From: Strongyloides papillosus | Lineage: Eukaryota > Nematoda > Chromadorea > Rhabditida > Strongyloididae | Direction: 5' to 3' | Assembly: GCA_005656395.1 (NCBI GenBank) | Contig: SRSI01000028.1 | Location: 1,984,001 to 2,048,000 of the forward strand | DNA length: 64,000 nucleotides | In this document: positions 1 through 13,381 of the stretch, one piece after another | Numbering within the stretch: position 1 is the first letter of the stretch | How the letters are laid out: the number at the start of each line of letters is the position of its first letter | Translations under genes and position numbers: made by a program | The notes under the pieces: model-generated | The model's input: the letters and a program-made list of their open reading frames with translations, nothing else | Told to the model about the DNA's origin: nothing | The model's database searches: none

Positions 1-123
1 TTAAATGTCATAATCAATGTTTTGAAGGACCAAAATAAAAAGGCAATGACATTTAGTAAACGTCTTAAGAAGACAACTGACTTTATGAACATCAACATTC
101 GTATATCATTACAGAAAAAATGA
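1..123 (+). CDS. Probable 3' terminal exon of a gene truncated by the left edge
   Basis: Frame 1 is open from the first base for 40 codons and closes with TGA at 121-123. The peptide is polar and lysine-rich (NVLKDQNKK, then FSKRLKKTTDF) with balanced codon use, unlike the Phe/Ile/Tyr/Asn-only translations that the surrounding AT-rich DNA gives in every frame. Sequence composition drops to plain AT-rich DNA right after the stop. I do not recognise the family from this C-terminal piece. The call rests on composition and an open frame only, so a chance open frame is possible. Confidence 0.4.
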   Translation, partial: LNVIINVLKDQNKKAMTFSKRLKKTTDFMNINIRISLQKK

Positions 124-3100
124 TACGTAAAATATTCTATATTTCTTCTATATAATTTTGACAATATTAAATAATTAACATTCAAATTGACTAATTTATA
201 TTGTAATCAATTTTATTATTAAATAATTTGCACTAATATATTTATGTTATAATTAATTTATGACATGTAAACGGATATAATTTACCTATTTTATAACAAT
301 GAAGAAGACTACTTCTGTATATGACTTTAGTTATAGTTATTTCATATGTCAATTTTCACTGTATTTTATAAAAAAATAATTTTATATTATTTAATCTCAT
401 TCTATGCTTTATTTCTTTATTATTTACACACTTAGCCATATCAATTATTATCTCTTTTTATTTCTTTTTATAAATTCCTTTTGTTTTTCTGATATTTAAA
501 TAATAAACTTTTCTAATCTCATAATAACTATCATTAATCTTAAGTTTACAAATTTTCTTAATATTTTGTTATGCATCATTTCAAAATAATCATTTTATTG
601 ACAGTCAAATTTAGAAGTACCTTTAAACTGACACAGACTCTAATTACATTAATTTCAATAAATTTAATACACAAATCTTTTTTAATTACCTTTTAAGTGA
701 ATCTTTCCAACTGAAGTTAAGTATAGAAATTAATAAATACATATTAAAAGAAATAATAAATTTAAAACTGAAATACAAAATATATAAAATGGATTTTTTG
801 TTAAAAAGATTTTCCTTTCAATTTTACAATAATTGGCATTAATGTAACCGTTTTTTTCTTTAAAACAGGAACACTAGTAAATGATTCAAGTTTTCAGAAA
901 TCAAAAATAAGATTTTCATTTAAAAATATTATCTTTAATCTTATTTTTATATTAGCATGATTTCATTTTTCTTGAAAAAGCACTAAATGTTGATTCATAA
1001 TCATAATTTATTGTTTGAATAATGTTAATGATAACATCTCAGAAACTTTTAACATTTAATTTTTTAAAAAAAGTATTATTTTTTTACTTTTTAATATTTG
1101 ATAAATTAAAACTATACTATGATAATAAATTTTTGTTAAAAATTATTCTCTGTTTATATAAAAATATGTAAGTGTTGTTGATGAAGCTTAATGATGGTAT
1201 TAATTTATAAAAGTTATAATTGTGTAAATTATTCCTTATATTTTTAAGGCACACATATTTTTATAAAAAACGAATGATTAATTTTAAATTTCTATTCGTA
1301 TTCTGAAATTAATTCATAATGTATCACTTTTGAATAAAAAACATTTTGCATATCTCTATTCTTAACTAAATAAGCAAAATTATTACCTATTGCAAATTTA
1401 ATTATCTTATTTTGTAATTTTGATTTTAGAATGCTATCAGAAAAACAATTTCTAACTAATGTTATTACTTTAATAATTTATTTTTTTATCTAATTAATTA
1501 TAAGCTTTATAAAAATATAAATACTATTATAACTATTTCTTTATGTTAAAGTTAGGAAAAATTTAAATAAATATCTTTGGTCTTTAACATCCCTTCTAAA
1601 AAATATTAAAAGGAACTTTAAAATTTTAACAATATTTGTTAATCTTTTCTAAATTTTTTGAAAATTACATTACATTTTGAAATGAAAAATTTTTTTTTAT
1701 TTACATTACTATTTCTTTTAAAATTATTCTAATCTTTTGATATTCCTTCTGAATATCTATAAATTCAAGTATTAGTAAAGAGACAAACATATTCTTTAGA
1801 AATGTTTCATTTTAGGTAGCATAATAATAGAATGATACAAGAAATACCAATTAGTTAAAAAACAAAATATCCATTCCAAAGATTTTTGTTTATCTGTCAA
1901 AAAGTACTCTTTGATTATATGTTTCTTTGTTATTCAACCGTTACTTGTAGGAAGTCAAGCAAAATAAAAAATGCCAGCACAATAATCTATCTTTCTTGAC
2001 ATCTGTCAATAGAGAGAAAACTTTTTTCAGAAAATATTCAATTTTTATCTTAAGAAAATTTTGATCATTGCATATTTCCTATATTACGGATCAGTTCCAA
2101 GTAATGGAAAAATGTAGAGTTTAATTTTAGTAATTAAAAAAAAATAAACATTAATTTTTGAATTTCGAAATATTTGTATTGTTTTTAATAAAAGTCAAAG
2201 ATATGTAAAGAATGAAAATTTTCTATTGTCATCTTCTATTTATTTTCCTTTGATAGTTATTGAATATAGTAGTGATACTTATCTAAATATTTTTATTTTT
2301 CAAAGAAAATTTTTTTATTACTTTAACAATATTATTATTTTTAATTAAAAAGTTTTAGAAATTATTTAGATATAATGTGTACATATATAATAGAACGTTT
2401 TATATTTGTTTTGATTATAAATAAGGTCTGATATTATTAAAAATTAATTTATTGAAAGGTATATTTAATCTTAATTAAATAATGCTTCTTGGAAAACCCA
2501 CGCAAATTGGTGTTTAAAGTTTTTCATAAAAAAGAATGCTATCAAATTTAAATATTAATTTTTTAGCCTTTTTAATTTTAATTAAAATTATATAAAAACG
2601 ATATATGGGGTATTAAAATTTTGAGATACTTTAATATGAATTAAAGTTCTTTATATGTTGTGTCATAAATACTGTTTTGATTTAAATTATTTTTTTTTAC
2701 TGAAATATTCAATAATATGTATAAATTTTGTAATAAACAACTTTGTTTAATAGAAATTTTTCTGATACTCTTATAATACTTTATTTCTTTAATATATTAT
2801 GAATAACAAAATTATTTTCATTCTTTCTTTTTAAATGATCTTTAAAAAAATTAAAAGATATAAAAGCTTAAATATTTATAAAAAAACATGTAATTTTTTA
2901 ACGGAAACCTGCATTAAAAATAAAAAATTCTATTCATGCATTTTTATACGGTAATCATAAAAAAAGTCTGACATGTTGTAGAAATAAATAGATAATAAAC
3001 ATTTTGAAAGTAATTTTTATGTTACCCTACGATGTTTTGTAAAAATATTTATTAAAATTTACCAAATTAATTTTATTTAAATAAATATTCCCTTTTTAAT

Positions 3101-6100
3101 ATATTAAAATTCAGTTTTATGACATTTAATTAGTATATCAAAACTATGCATAGAATATTTATTTATTAATTTTAGAATATTTAAAAATATTCTGCCTCCA
3201 AATAATTATAAAACTTTTAAAAGAAACAAAGTTTAGCAAATATTTTCTGTCTAAAAATTAAATATTGAAGTGGTGTTGCAAGGAATGCTATAAATAAAGG
3301 AAAAAAGTTAATGAGTTGTTTATTCTGTATTACCAGCATGATAAGTTATAACTACGTGTAAATATCTCATTATGGTTTCACTTTTTCATTTTTTAAAATT
3401 CATAAAATATAATAATTCTTATTTTGTAGAGTTTTTTATGTATGATAAATATGTTGTGAAAACAATAATAATGTTCTTCAACCCCCTCCTTCCATTTGTA
3501 ATTATATATATTTTTTCATGATACTTTTATAATTTAAATATTTCAACTAATCCATCTCAAACACATCAATCTCCTTCAAATTCAACATATTTTATAATCT
3601 ATTTAAAAGTATACACTTTTATGATCATTATTTAGCGGAAACTTATGTTAAACATTGTAAATAATTCCTTAATTGTTTTTTACAAGACATTTTATCGTTT
3701 TCACTTTCCACCAATTAAGAAATATTATAACTTATGCATTATTTATTAAAGTAATTATTATTATGCCATTCATGTTCAGTTATTTTCATTTTAAAGCCAT
3801 TTATTATTATAGTCATATGATTTATTTATAAATTTTTTAAATAAATAAATGTTATGAAAATTTATATATTTCGATTAATGTCCAAAAATTATACAAGCTT
3901 TATCTTGAAATTTTATATAAAATTTTATGAAAATAATAATAAAATAAAAGTTAAATTTCAGTTCGGTAAATTTATTTCATTCAAAAGGGTAATTTTTTTG
4001 TCTTTTGAAAATATTATTTTACTATTTTTTAAATTTCGTTATTTCCTTTTCTCTACATTCAATTTTATAGTTTTTAACTTTGACTTAAAAACCCATTGTT
4101 AGAGAAATAATTTACACTGAATTTTTTCTAGTGTTTTTATAGATATTTTATTTTTAAATTACTTTATTTATAGTTTTTATTTGCTTTTAAAACATATTTT
4201 TTATAAACTTTCTAATACCAAACATTATTTCACAATTTTATTGGGTGAATAAATGTTATTATGTGAAAATAATATCATATTAGTATACGTTTTTATTAAA
4301 AAAATTCTAAATTTAATTAAATTAGGAAATAAAATATAAAAGACGTAGAGTGGATTAAAAATTTTTTTATGTATTATCAATACATAAAAAGTCGCTTCAT
4401 AGTAGGTTTTTTTTGTTTATATTGAAAAGAGAAATAAACAATTTTTATCTCTTTATTATTATTTATACTTACTATATCTAAAAATGTTTTACGTATTGTT
4501 TTTGTCTACTTCTATTTCCTTGTAAGGATAGTCATTGAATAGAAAATAAATAAATAACTTAACTATAGCAACATCATTATCTTTGGAACAATTTTGTCAA
4601 AGTTTTATAAGAATGTAGTTTCAATATAATTTGTTTACTTCGATTATATTATAGATAAAATATAAATTTGATTTATTTTAATTATATTGTTGTCCCTCCA
4701 GCTGCCTTTAAGAACATTAATATTCAGTAATCAAAAGTAACGGAAATAGTCAAAACTAATTTTGTGATTTGCATTCTCCTCTGTCTTTATCTTAATTTGC
4801 TCTCATTATAACCATATATTCATATATTGTTATCTTTAATGCAATTGTATTTATTTCATTATTTAACTATCGTATTAATTGTATATCGAATATCTCGACA
4901 ACAATATAATTACTATTGTAGTTATTATTATTAAAAGTTCATTCTTAAGATTATTATTTTTTTCATTTTATAATTATTATCAATAATATTACTTTTTTTA
5001 CCATTTTGAAATGTTATTCTTTTGGAAATTCAAAACAAAAATACCTTTTATGGATAAAATAAACCTATTCAAACATGTATTAGTAAAACAAAAGAAAGTA
5101 TATTTTTTGTTCATTTTTCAATAAGTCATTTGACTTGCAGTTATAATATGTTGAATAGTTTTATAATATTTCTTAGCAACAATTAAAATAATAATCAAAT
5201 TTTTATATAATAAAAGATTAGATTAATATTGAAAATATTTCTCAATGATGTCATTTACTGTAATAACAAAAGCAAGGCTTTTGTGATTATTTTAAATGGC
5301 GAAATTTTAATTAAATATTTTTTCATTTACAAGTTTCATTGCCTATATCTTAAGATTTTAATATTTTTAAAAATATACAGGTACTATAAAAATATTTTCA
5401 CAAGATATTTGAAAAGCATAAAATGTCTTGTCAATTTCATTAAAATGGTTTTTTTGTTTATAAATATAAAATTAGAAATTTAGCTTGAAAAATTTACATA
5501 ATTAAATATTAATTATCCTCGGCATTATTTTGTACTTCCACAAAGTACATCTTATTAATCATTTCATTTTTTTATCCTTATCTTACTGTATTCTAACAAA
5601 TTTTACATATTTAATCACTATTTTCTGTACAAATAATTATATTTTTGATGTAGAAAGATATTTGGATAAGCTTTTTATATTAATGTCATCATTTAGTAAG
5701 TTTAACTAAACATGAAATCCTATTTTGTCATAGGATACACCCTATCATTAAATTCTTAAAAGACTACGATTCATTAACACTTTAATATATATATTTTCTT
5801 AAATTTATTACATAAGTTTTGTTTTATTTTACACTAAAAGTACAAAATCTTGAAAATAAAAAAAACTTTTTTAAGGAAATAATTATACATTTCTTACTTC
5901 ATCATTTTTTGTGTAAATTTCTTACAATTAAATATAATTACAATATATTTTTAGAAGATTTTAATAAAATAAATGTATAGTTCCTTTTATTACACTCCCT
6001 AAAGAATACTCAGAATTGTAAGGTAATATTAAATTGAATATATTTTTTTAAAAAGAATTTAAGATTATGTTTTTACGACTAATTTTATTAAATATTTTTA

Positions 6101-9057
6101 TATTTTTGTTATAGGAGTTAGGAGCATATCCATACTAAAAAATATTTTTTTATTTTATTGTTATTTTAGGTTACCAATTATGGACCAAGAATTATCTATT
6201 TTATCCCTTTATACAATAAAAATAATAATAATAGTACTTTTTGCGATATTTTATTGATATCATTTTTTCTTTACCAAATATAACTATATACTATCATATA
6301 AATTGGTGCTAGGGGATATATAAATGTCAATTGCTCTTCTTTTTATATATATTTCAATCATTTAAATAATATTTCTTTTTATTTGCTTTTCTTCTACAAA
6401 GTTCCTTACAATTTTACATAATTTTAAGTTGTACTGTTTAACAATAATATTTTTAGACTTATATTTGTTTTTTTTCACTCATTCATCAATATATAGTTTG
6501 TTTACTAAATTTTCACTTGACTGACCATCTCTATCGCATATAAAAGTTATATTAAAAGGTTTAGTCGAATTTTAACAAAATTTTAAAGGCAATTAGTTGG
6601 ACTTATATATTATTTTAATTAAATATTTTATCCATTTTCTCTTTCAATTTCACATTTATGCAAAATAAAAATTTTATTTTGTAAGGTGAAAATAGACAAA
6701 GTTATGAGAGGATGAAAAAGAATCCTCGATATATGGCAAAGTACATAATAAAATGACAAAATTTTGTTTATGCTTTATTGGTTTTTGATAGCCAAATATC
6801 TTTTATCATAAAAATTATATCCCAAAGGAATCCTATTATTACATACCCTATAAATTGCTCCATTTTTCCTAAAAACCTGATAAACTTTAAATATATTACA
6901 TACAAAATTAAAAAGTTTTATTATTTATTATGTAAGGAGACTTATTTTGAAAATAGCTAAATAAGCTGTATGTATATACGCACAGCATGAACAAGACATG
7001 CCTTTTTATCAACCCCCGACTTCTTTATACAACTCTAAGTATGGCACAGACATTTTACATTCACAACTTTAACATAATACTGTTTTCACACATACAATGC
7101 CAATCCCTCATCCCATATTTCTTCTTTTTCTCTTTGGTCCCACTATTTTATCTCAATAGCAGTTATATCACTAAATAAGAGAAAGAGGTTATGTAGTAAA
7201 GTTAAAGTATGAACAAATAGCAAATTTATGTTAGTTGTACCATTCATGGATAAGTCTATAATCTTGTAGAAATACATATTTAGGTGTTAACAAATATATT
7301 TCAAAAACCATCTATTAAGTGTGGTCATTATAAACTTAAAATTTAAAAATATAATTTTATGTTTTTCTTCACTCCCATTATATAATGGTTTCATATTAAT
7401 ATTTTCGTAATGCTTAAAATTTTAAGAGAGATAGGAAAAAAAAGTTGTATATATTTTACAGAATTATCTTTTAGCATTTAAATATTAAAATTTGTTTTCA
7501 CCCTCTTAAATATATCTTTATGCCCTTTGATTATAAATTTATTTCTAACAATAAATAAATCGTTCATTTTTCACATTATTTTTTTGTCAAATTCTCAAAC
7601 ATATATGACTTTCAACTATTAGAAATAAGAATTTAATGCATGTTCCATTCTTTGTTAATGTTTATTTTTCATGGAAAAAAATAGCTCCCAAAATTTTGCT
7701 CTATTTTCACCAATTTTTCACTAAAATAGTTATCCAAAAATAATAATCTATTAATTTCTATAAAATATATAATAAATATCTTAGATTATTTTTTCTCACA
7801 CTGTTATTGTAAATTTAATGAAGAACACATTTTTAAATAAAACAATTATAATTTTCAACTTTGACGTCTTGTAGATTTTGATGAGAATTTATGTATATCC
7901 TAGCAACATAAAAATGTATATTTTTAAGAATCATTTAATTAATTTTCTTACGCCTCATCAAACCTTTCTTACTTACTGACGCATTTTGTGTTTTTAATTT
8001 TTATAATTAATTTTTTCAATCCAAAGTATTTATTTTCTCTCCTAATACTCTTCATAAAAGATTTTCTTTAACACGTCAAATATGTATAATTTTATCACAG
8101 GACTCATATAAATGTTTTGAATAACCCTTTTTGATATTTACACTTTATCACCTCAACATAAATAGATAAAAAAGTATTTATCATATTAAATGTGTGAAAA
8201 GCTTTTTTAAGAATAATAAAATAACAGCTTTTTCTATCTCTTTTTTATAATATCAATTTTTGTCATAGAAAAATGTTATTATCATATTTCTTTCATATTT
8301 TCAGCTTATCTTTATTGATATATTTTAATGACTCTTAGATACATAAAATTAAAGTAAATTATTTAAAATTGCTTTTAAAAGATATAAACACCGGTATCTT
8401 TTTTTTTCATCACCAAGATACAAAATATTTTTTTTTACTTTATATTTTTTATCACAAAAAAATAAATAAAGTACACTTTCATAAAACGCTAGGTTTTCTT
8501 TTCATTTTAATTATCATCGATGTGTATATATGTTTTTAACATAGATATAAGTTTTCTTTTTTCTATATAATTTTTGCTACTTTTTTAAAACATCATCAGA
8601 TGTGGTGTCTTTAAAAAGAATATATCCTTATATACATATTTGTATATGCCACCATCGTATGCTTAAAAAGTTAAGTAATATCACATGAATATTATTTTGA
8701 CATGTCTCTTATTCTAATATAATTCAAATGTTAAAAAAATTTATTGTCCTAGTATTTAATATATTGACGTTTCATCAAGAAACATTTAATTCTCCACTAA
8801 CAAACCATAAAGAATTATTTTTTCAAAAAAGAGAAAACTTAGATAATCTCAAATCTTCTTACATTTAAGAAGCAGCTATAAAATGAATTTCGTCTTCATT
8901 TAATATGAAAATTTATGCCTTCACAAATATACATTTTTAATTTTCCCAACATCATAATTTTTACCAATAATTATTCTTTACTTTTAGACTTATTAAAGTT
9001 AACTTAATTACTAACATATAATTATCTCGCAAGTAGAAAAAGTTTTACTAACCAAAA
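124..9057. other. Intergenic AT-rich desert upstream of casy-1
   Basis: Nearly 9 kb of A/T-dominated sequence with homopolymer runs. The open frames present (for example 3854-4102, 5229-5483 and 6987-7178 on the plus strand) translate to Phe/Ile/Tyr/Lys/Asn-rich strings without domains and without splice or start context. I take them as chance. No tRNA-like T-loop, repeat array or transposon end was seen. The last few hundred bases should contain the casy-1 promoter, but I cannot point to a specific element. Confidence 0.6.
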
Positions 9058-12000
9058 ATGAAGTATTCGTCATTTTACCTCTTTGTGGTGTTTGGAGCAA
9101 TTACCATTACTTTATCATATGGCAATGGTCATCAACCTCATCACCATCGAGTACCAATAATCAATACTCATGGTGCTGAAAAACTTATAGGAAAAATTCG
9201 TGAAGATCAAAGAGTAGTTGAAATTTTACCTAAACTTGAAATTGTCTCTGAAACTGGACCTGTTTGTACTTATGAAATTTATAGTGATGATGACAAGACT
9301 TCCGAAATACCATTTGAGTTTGAAGTAATTGACGAGGAGAAAGGATATGCTGTTTTACATGTCAAAGAAAATTACATTCTTGACTGCCATCAAAATGAGT
9401 TCACCTTCCGCCTTGTAGCTGTTAGATGTGGTGGTGAAAAAGCTAAATCTGAGCCTGTAACTGTTAAAATTACTATTTCCGATGTCAATAATTATGCTCC
9501 GGAATTTGATGCTCCATGGTATACATATGAGATTGAGGAAGGAACTATCAATACCGAGATAGCACGACTTTATGCTAAAGATAAAGATTGTGGACATCCT
9601 TATGGTGAAATTTGTAAATATGAAATAAATAACAATTTAGAAGGTTCACCATTCATTATTAATGACCAAGGAATCTTAAGTAACATCCGCCCACTTAATT
9701 ATTCTTCAACTGATTCACATATATTAACAATTATTGCTCAAGATTGTGGTATGAAAAAATCTAAATCAATCTTAGTTACTGTTAAAGTTTATCGTAGATG
9801 TGTTGATGAGGTAACATCAATACCGGATGTAATCTTTAATGAAAATAAAAGAGATGATGTTGTTTCTATTGCTGATATAGCTGATATAATAACATGTCCA
9901 AAAAGTGAAGAAAATTGTAAGTCCAAGACTGTTAAAGCTACATTTACTGCAACATTTCCACCACAAAGCAAATGTAACATACACAATCCATTGTCTAATG
10001 ATCTTATCAAAGGATGTCAGTTGAATGAGAAGACAATCAATTTATTACCAAGACCAAAAATGGTTGAAAAAGATTTAATTGATATTAATACTAAAAAAGA
10101 TGACGTTATAAAAAATGAGGAGAAAAAATTAAAATCAATTTTACCAGCATCATTATACACCGGAAATGAAGGAAGCGAAAAGTATGTATTTGATGGAAAT
10201 ACTAATGCAGTTATTGTACCAAGTAGTGACGTTAAGGAAATTATACCATCCCGTTTTTTCTTAACATTCTCCATGAAACATGATAAGGGAAATAAGCAAG
10301 AGCAAAAAGTTAAACAAAATATTTTGTGTGAGGCTGATGAAAAGGGTATGAACAGGCATCATTTTGCTGTATACATAAGACATTGTAAATTAGAGTTACT
10401 TATGAGACGTGAAGCCGAAAATAGTGATCCTGAATTCAAATCTGCTGAATGGAGATGGCATTTAGATGAAGTTTGTGATGGTCAATGGCATACATATGCT
10501 ATTAAATTTAATAATCTTGATAAAGTAGAACTTTATGTTGATGGTAACAAATTTAATGTTAATGAAAAAAATCCTGAAATATTAGATGATTGGCCATTAC
10601 ATAAAACCGAAAATTTGAAAACAAAATTGGTTGTTGGTGGGTGCTGGCATGGACGTACTGAAGAAATGGTTCAACATTTCAAGGGACAACTTTCTTCCAT
10701 GTACCTATTAGCTGGTGATGTTGAAGAGGATAATAAAATTGAATGTTTAGGAAAATGTTCAGAGGAATTCAACTATGATTACACTGAACCACTTGGTAAG
10801 GGACAGAAGGTTGTCATAGATCATAATATCGTTACACTTGAGGCACCAAATGTTGATGATTTAGTTGATATGATGGCTAAAGTTACATATAAAAATACTC
10901 AAAAATATATAATACCTGGTAACAGGACTGTTAAAATTGATGTTGAGATGACATGTGATAATGGTGAACATATTAAGTTTGTTGGTACTAAAATGAATAT
11001 TAATGTTAAAAAAATTGATGTTTTACCCGTTCTTACTGCATCAGGTTCAGGAACTGTTAATGTATCTGGTAAAAATCTTAAGAATGGTGTAGCCATGTTC
11101 CCTGACATTGAAATTAGTGCCGTTAATGCTGATGAAGGTATTGATTTAACTGAAAAATCAACCCTTGATTGGTGTCAAATTCACCTCAATCCATCACGTG
11201 ACTTGGATTTAGAATACTTCTCTAGCCCAGCATCTCTTATTGCATTGTTGAATGTTGATTTTGAGCATGATAAACAAGGAATATTATTAAAAGGAAAAGA
11301 AAAAATAAGTGGATATCGTGATATCATTAGGCAAATTAATTATTTCAGTACAAGAGTTGATGCTTATAATAAGAGAACATTCATTCTTCAATGTTCAATG
11401 ATGGATGGAAAGGTTGAAAGTAATAAATTTACAACTGTTCTTGATATTGATCAATCTAGTAATAGAAAAGATGATTCAGGTAGTGAAAATCAAATTCTTC
11501 CTATCAAACCATTTGATGCTGCATTTGTTGATGAGAATAGTAATACACCTGTTCTTCAAATTGATGATGACTTTGAGAAACATTTTGAACCATCCTTTAC
11601 CCAAAGTAGTTCAAATAGATTGCAAAATATTCTTGAACTTGATTTACCAAGACCAAAAGCTCTAATGGGACATCGTGGCTATGAAATGGGACAAGGTGCC
11701 ATTGCTGGTGGTGCTGTAGCTGTTGTAGTTGTTGTTTGTGTTGGATTTTTACTTGTTCTTCTTGTTGTTGGTGTTCTTAAGATGAGAGATACTCCACTTC
11801 CAAGAAGAGGAAATGGTAAGAAAGATAGAACATTAGAATCTGGAATGGAGTGGGATGATAGTGGTATGAATATTACAGTTAATCCATTAGAAGATGTTGA
11901 AAAGAATGATGAAGAAATAGTTTATGAAGATGAAAATAGTTCTGATTGTGAAAGTATGTATAGCTATAGAGCAGAGGACGACATTAGTGAGGATGATGAT

Positions 12001-12111
12001 GATGATGATGAGGAGATGGAACCAGTACTTCCACATGCACAAAATAGTCGTCAAGGTTTAGAATGGGATGATTCAACCTTAACAAATGTCTCACGAACAT
12101 ATCGTGTTTGA
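9058..12111 (+). CDS. casy-1: Calsyntenin (CASY-1), single-exon type I membrane protein
   Basis: 1017 aa with no intron. Residues 1-22 form a signal peptide. Two cadherin repeats follow (about 35-245; the second opens near FDAPWYTYEIEEG and carries the ISDVNNYAPEF-type junction). A laminin-G/LNS-like domain spans about 380-560 (FVFDGNTNAV, CDGQWHTYAIKF). One membrane helix lies at about 882-907, after a Gly/Ala/Val lead. The cytoplasmic tail has an acidic run (about 975-990) and two W-D-D-S motifs, near residue 931 and at 1001-1006 (LEWDDS). In calsyntenins these acidic Trp-Asp motifs bind kinesin light chain; CASY-1 acts in neurons in learning and vesicle transport. Length is close to the C. 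elegans protein. The start is the only ATG preceding a signal peptide in frame. The lack of introns in 3 kb suggests lineage intron loss. The family call is secure. Confidence 0.95.
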   Translation: MKYSSFYLFVVFGAITITLSYGNGHQPHHHRVPIINTHGAEKLIGKIREDQRVVEILPKLEIVSETGPVCTYEIYSDDDKTSEIPFEFEVIDEEKGYAVLHVKENYILDCHQNEFTFRLVAVRCGGEKAKSEPVTVKITISDVNNYAPEFDAPWYTYEIEEGTINTEIARLYAKDKDCGHPYGEICKYEINNNLEGSPFIINDQGILSNIRPLNYSSTDSHILTIIAQDCGMKKSKSILVTVKVYRRCVDEVTSIPDVIFNENKRDDVVSIADIADIITCPKSEENCKSKTVKATFTATFPPQSKCNIHNPLSNDLIKGCQLNEKTINLLPRPKMVEKDLIDINTKKDDVIKNEEKKLKSILPASLYTGNEGSEKYVFDGNTNAVIVPSSDVKEIIPSRFFLTFSMKHDKGNKQEQKVKQNILCEADEKGMNRHHFAVYIRHCKLELLMRREAENSDPEFKSAEWRWHLDEVCDGQWHTYAIKFNNLDKVELYVDGNKFNVNEKNPEILDDWPLHKTENLKTKLVVGGCWHGRTEEMVQHFKGQLSSMYLLAGDVEEDNKIECLGKCSEEFNYDYTEPLGKGQKVVIDHNIVTLEAPNVDDLVDMMAKVTYKNTQKYIIPGNRTVKIDVEMTCDNGEHIKFVGTKMNINVKKIDVLPVLTASGSGTVNVSGKNLKNGVAMFPDIEISAVNADEGIDLTEKSTLDWCQIHLNPSRDLDLEYFSSPASLIALLNVDFEHDKQGILLKGKEKISGYRDIIRQINYFSTRVDAYNKRTFILQCSMMDGKVESNKFTTVLDIDQSSNRKDDSGSENQILPIKPFDAAFVDENSNTPVLQIDDDFEKHFEPSFTQSSSNRLQNILELDLPRPKALMGHRGYEMGQGAIAGGAVAVVVVVCVGFLLVLLVVGVLKMRDTPLPRRGNGKKDRTLESGMEWDDSGMNITVNPLEDVEKNDEEIVYEDENSSDCESMYSYRAEDDISEDDDDDDEEMEPVLPHAQNSRQGLEWDDSTLTNVSRTYRV

Positions 12112-13360
12112 TGTCACCTAAAGAAAAAATTAAAATAACTTTTTTTTTAAAATTTGTTTTTATGTTAATTTTGATATCAACAAATTTAATGACATACTTT
12201 TACAAAACAATTATTACATATATAATTCATTGATAAAAAAACTGGCTGGCTGAAGATTGCTGTGTTTCACGTCCCAAACAAAGTTAATTTCTCTTAATCC
12301 TCAAAAAAATATTGTTGGTTTTTACATGATCTCCAAATGAAGTAGTTGGTATTAAAGACTTCAAAACAACATTCTTTTTTTTGATTAATTTTTGAAAGAT
12401 AATGTAAAAACTATTTTTATTATTTCTATGCTATAATTATATAGAAGGAAATGACAGGATATTGTATATTTAATAAGACATCATAATTTCAATATTACTA
12501 TTATATGACTTCATCAATACTATTTTATCAATATAATTTTTTACACTACACAATGACTACTTTTAGACAATTCTCTCATCTATATATATAAACATTTTTA
12601 TCAACGATTTTGTCAATTCAAGTTTTATAAAAAGAGAACAATTATGTTTTATTTTAATTTCTTCTAAAAAAAGTTAACTTTTCTATGTACTTATCTTTGT
12701 GTGATATGAATTTTTTTTTTATAATAACAGTTTTTTTTATTAAATGATTGATAATATAATAAAAAATTTTAAAATTTTAGCTTGTTATTTAAACAATTTA
12801 AAAGATAAAAAATTTTTTTTACAAAATATTTGATTAAAAGAGTAATGAAAAAAATATTATTATTTTAATTTAGTAAAAAGCAAATTTACTAATTCATCAA
12901 ATTTGATAAACAAACTTTAGTTTATGTCTATACTTTTTATGAGCTTACAATAATTACTCTACTTTTGCATAGCATTTATTTGTCTATCTATCTTTAAACA
13001 TTCCCATCAACATCGTCATAATATATTTTTTATCCTTCAACTTTCTAGTGAATATTTGTTTTTTTTGCAAAAAGCACATGTACTTTTTGCATTATTTGAT
13101 CATCACAGGAATCAACAAGATATTTAATTATACTTAACACAAATTTTTCATTATAAAAATGTAAACTCTTTCTTTTCGTCATATAAAATAAGTTATTGCC
13201 TGGAAGTTTTGGTATATAAATAAATCATTCTTCGTTAAACAGTGACTCATTTTGTTGACGGAGTAATTAGTGTTTAATAGTTTCCTATATAAACAACATT
13301 TATCAGAATGAACTTTTATTACTATTTCTACCATTATTTTAGAAAATTTAATATCTTTCG
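12112..13360. other. casy-1 3' UTR and intergenic DNA
   Basis: AT-rich sequence with poly-T/poly-A runs. A slightly richer patch just after the stop (around 12241-12360) probably belongs to the casy-1 3' UTR. No open frame with coding-like composition or RNA gene was seen. Confidence 0.5.
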
Positions 13361-13370
13361 TTGATTTCAG
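13361..13370 (+). promoter_or_regulatory. Putative spliced-leader trans-splice acceptor for the TIL gene
   Basis: A TTGATTTCAG sequence, a strong nematode 3' splice-site match, lies 11 nt upstream of the ATG at 13382 with no donor visible close upstream. This layout fits SL trans-splicing and gives an 11-nt 5' UTR after the leader. A cis-spliced 5' UTR exon is the alternative. Confidence 0.45.
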
Positions 13371-13381
13371 AGAAAATAATA

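Noticed and set aside
680..700. TAAGTGAATCTTTCC, partial resemblance to the miR-86 seed
   Set aside because: Only about nine bases agree with the sequence as I recall it, and no hairpin surrounds it.
3854..4102. 82-codon plus-strand open frame
   Set aside because: Phe/Ile/Lys/Asn-only translation, no start context, no domain. Expected by chance in DNA this AT-rich.
5229..5483. 84-codon plus-strand open frame
   Set aside because: Same composition problem, and its first codon is TTG, not ATG. No splice or family support.
7128..7145. TTTGGTCCCA, partial resemblance to the miR-133 start
   Set aside because: The match ends after the seed and no foldback precursor is seen.
6987..7178. 63-codon plus-strand frame starting MNKTCLFINPRLLY
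   Set aside because: Slightly richer DNA, but hydrophobic low-complexity tail and no recognisable motif. Too weak to call.
9789..11108. Minus-strand open frames inside casy-1
   Set aside because: Antisense shadows of the well-supported calsyntenin frame.
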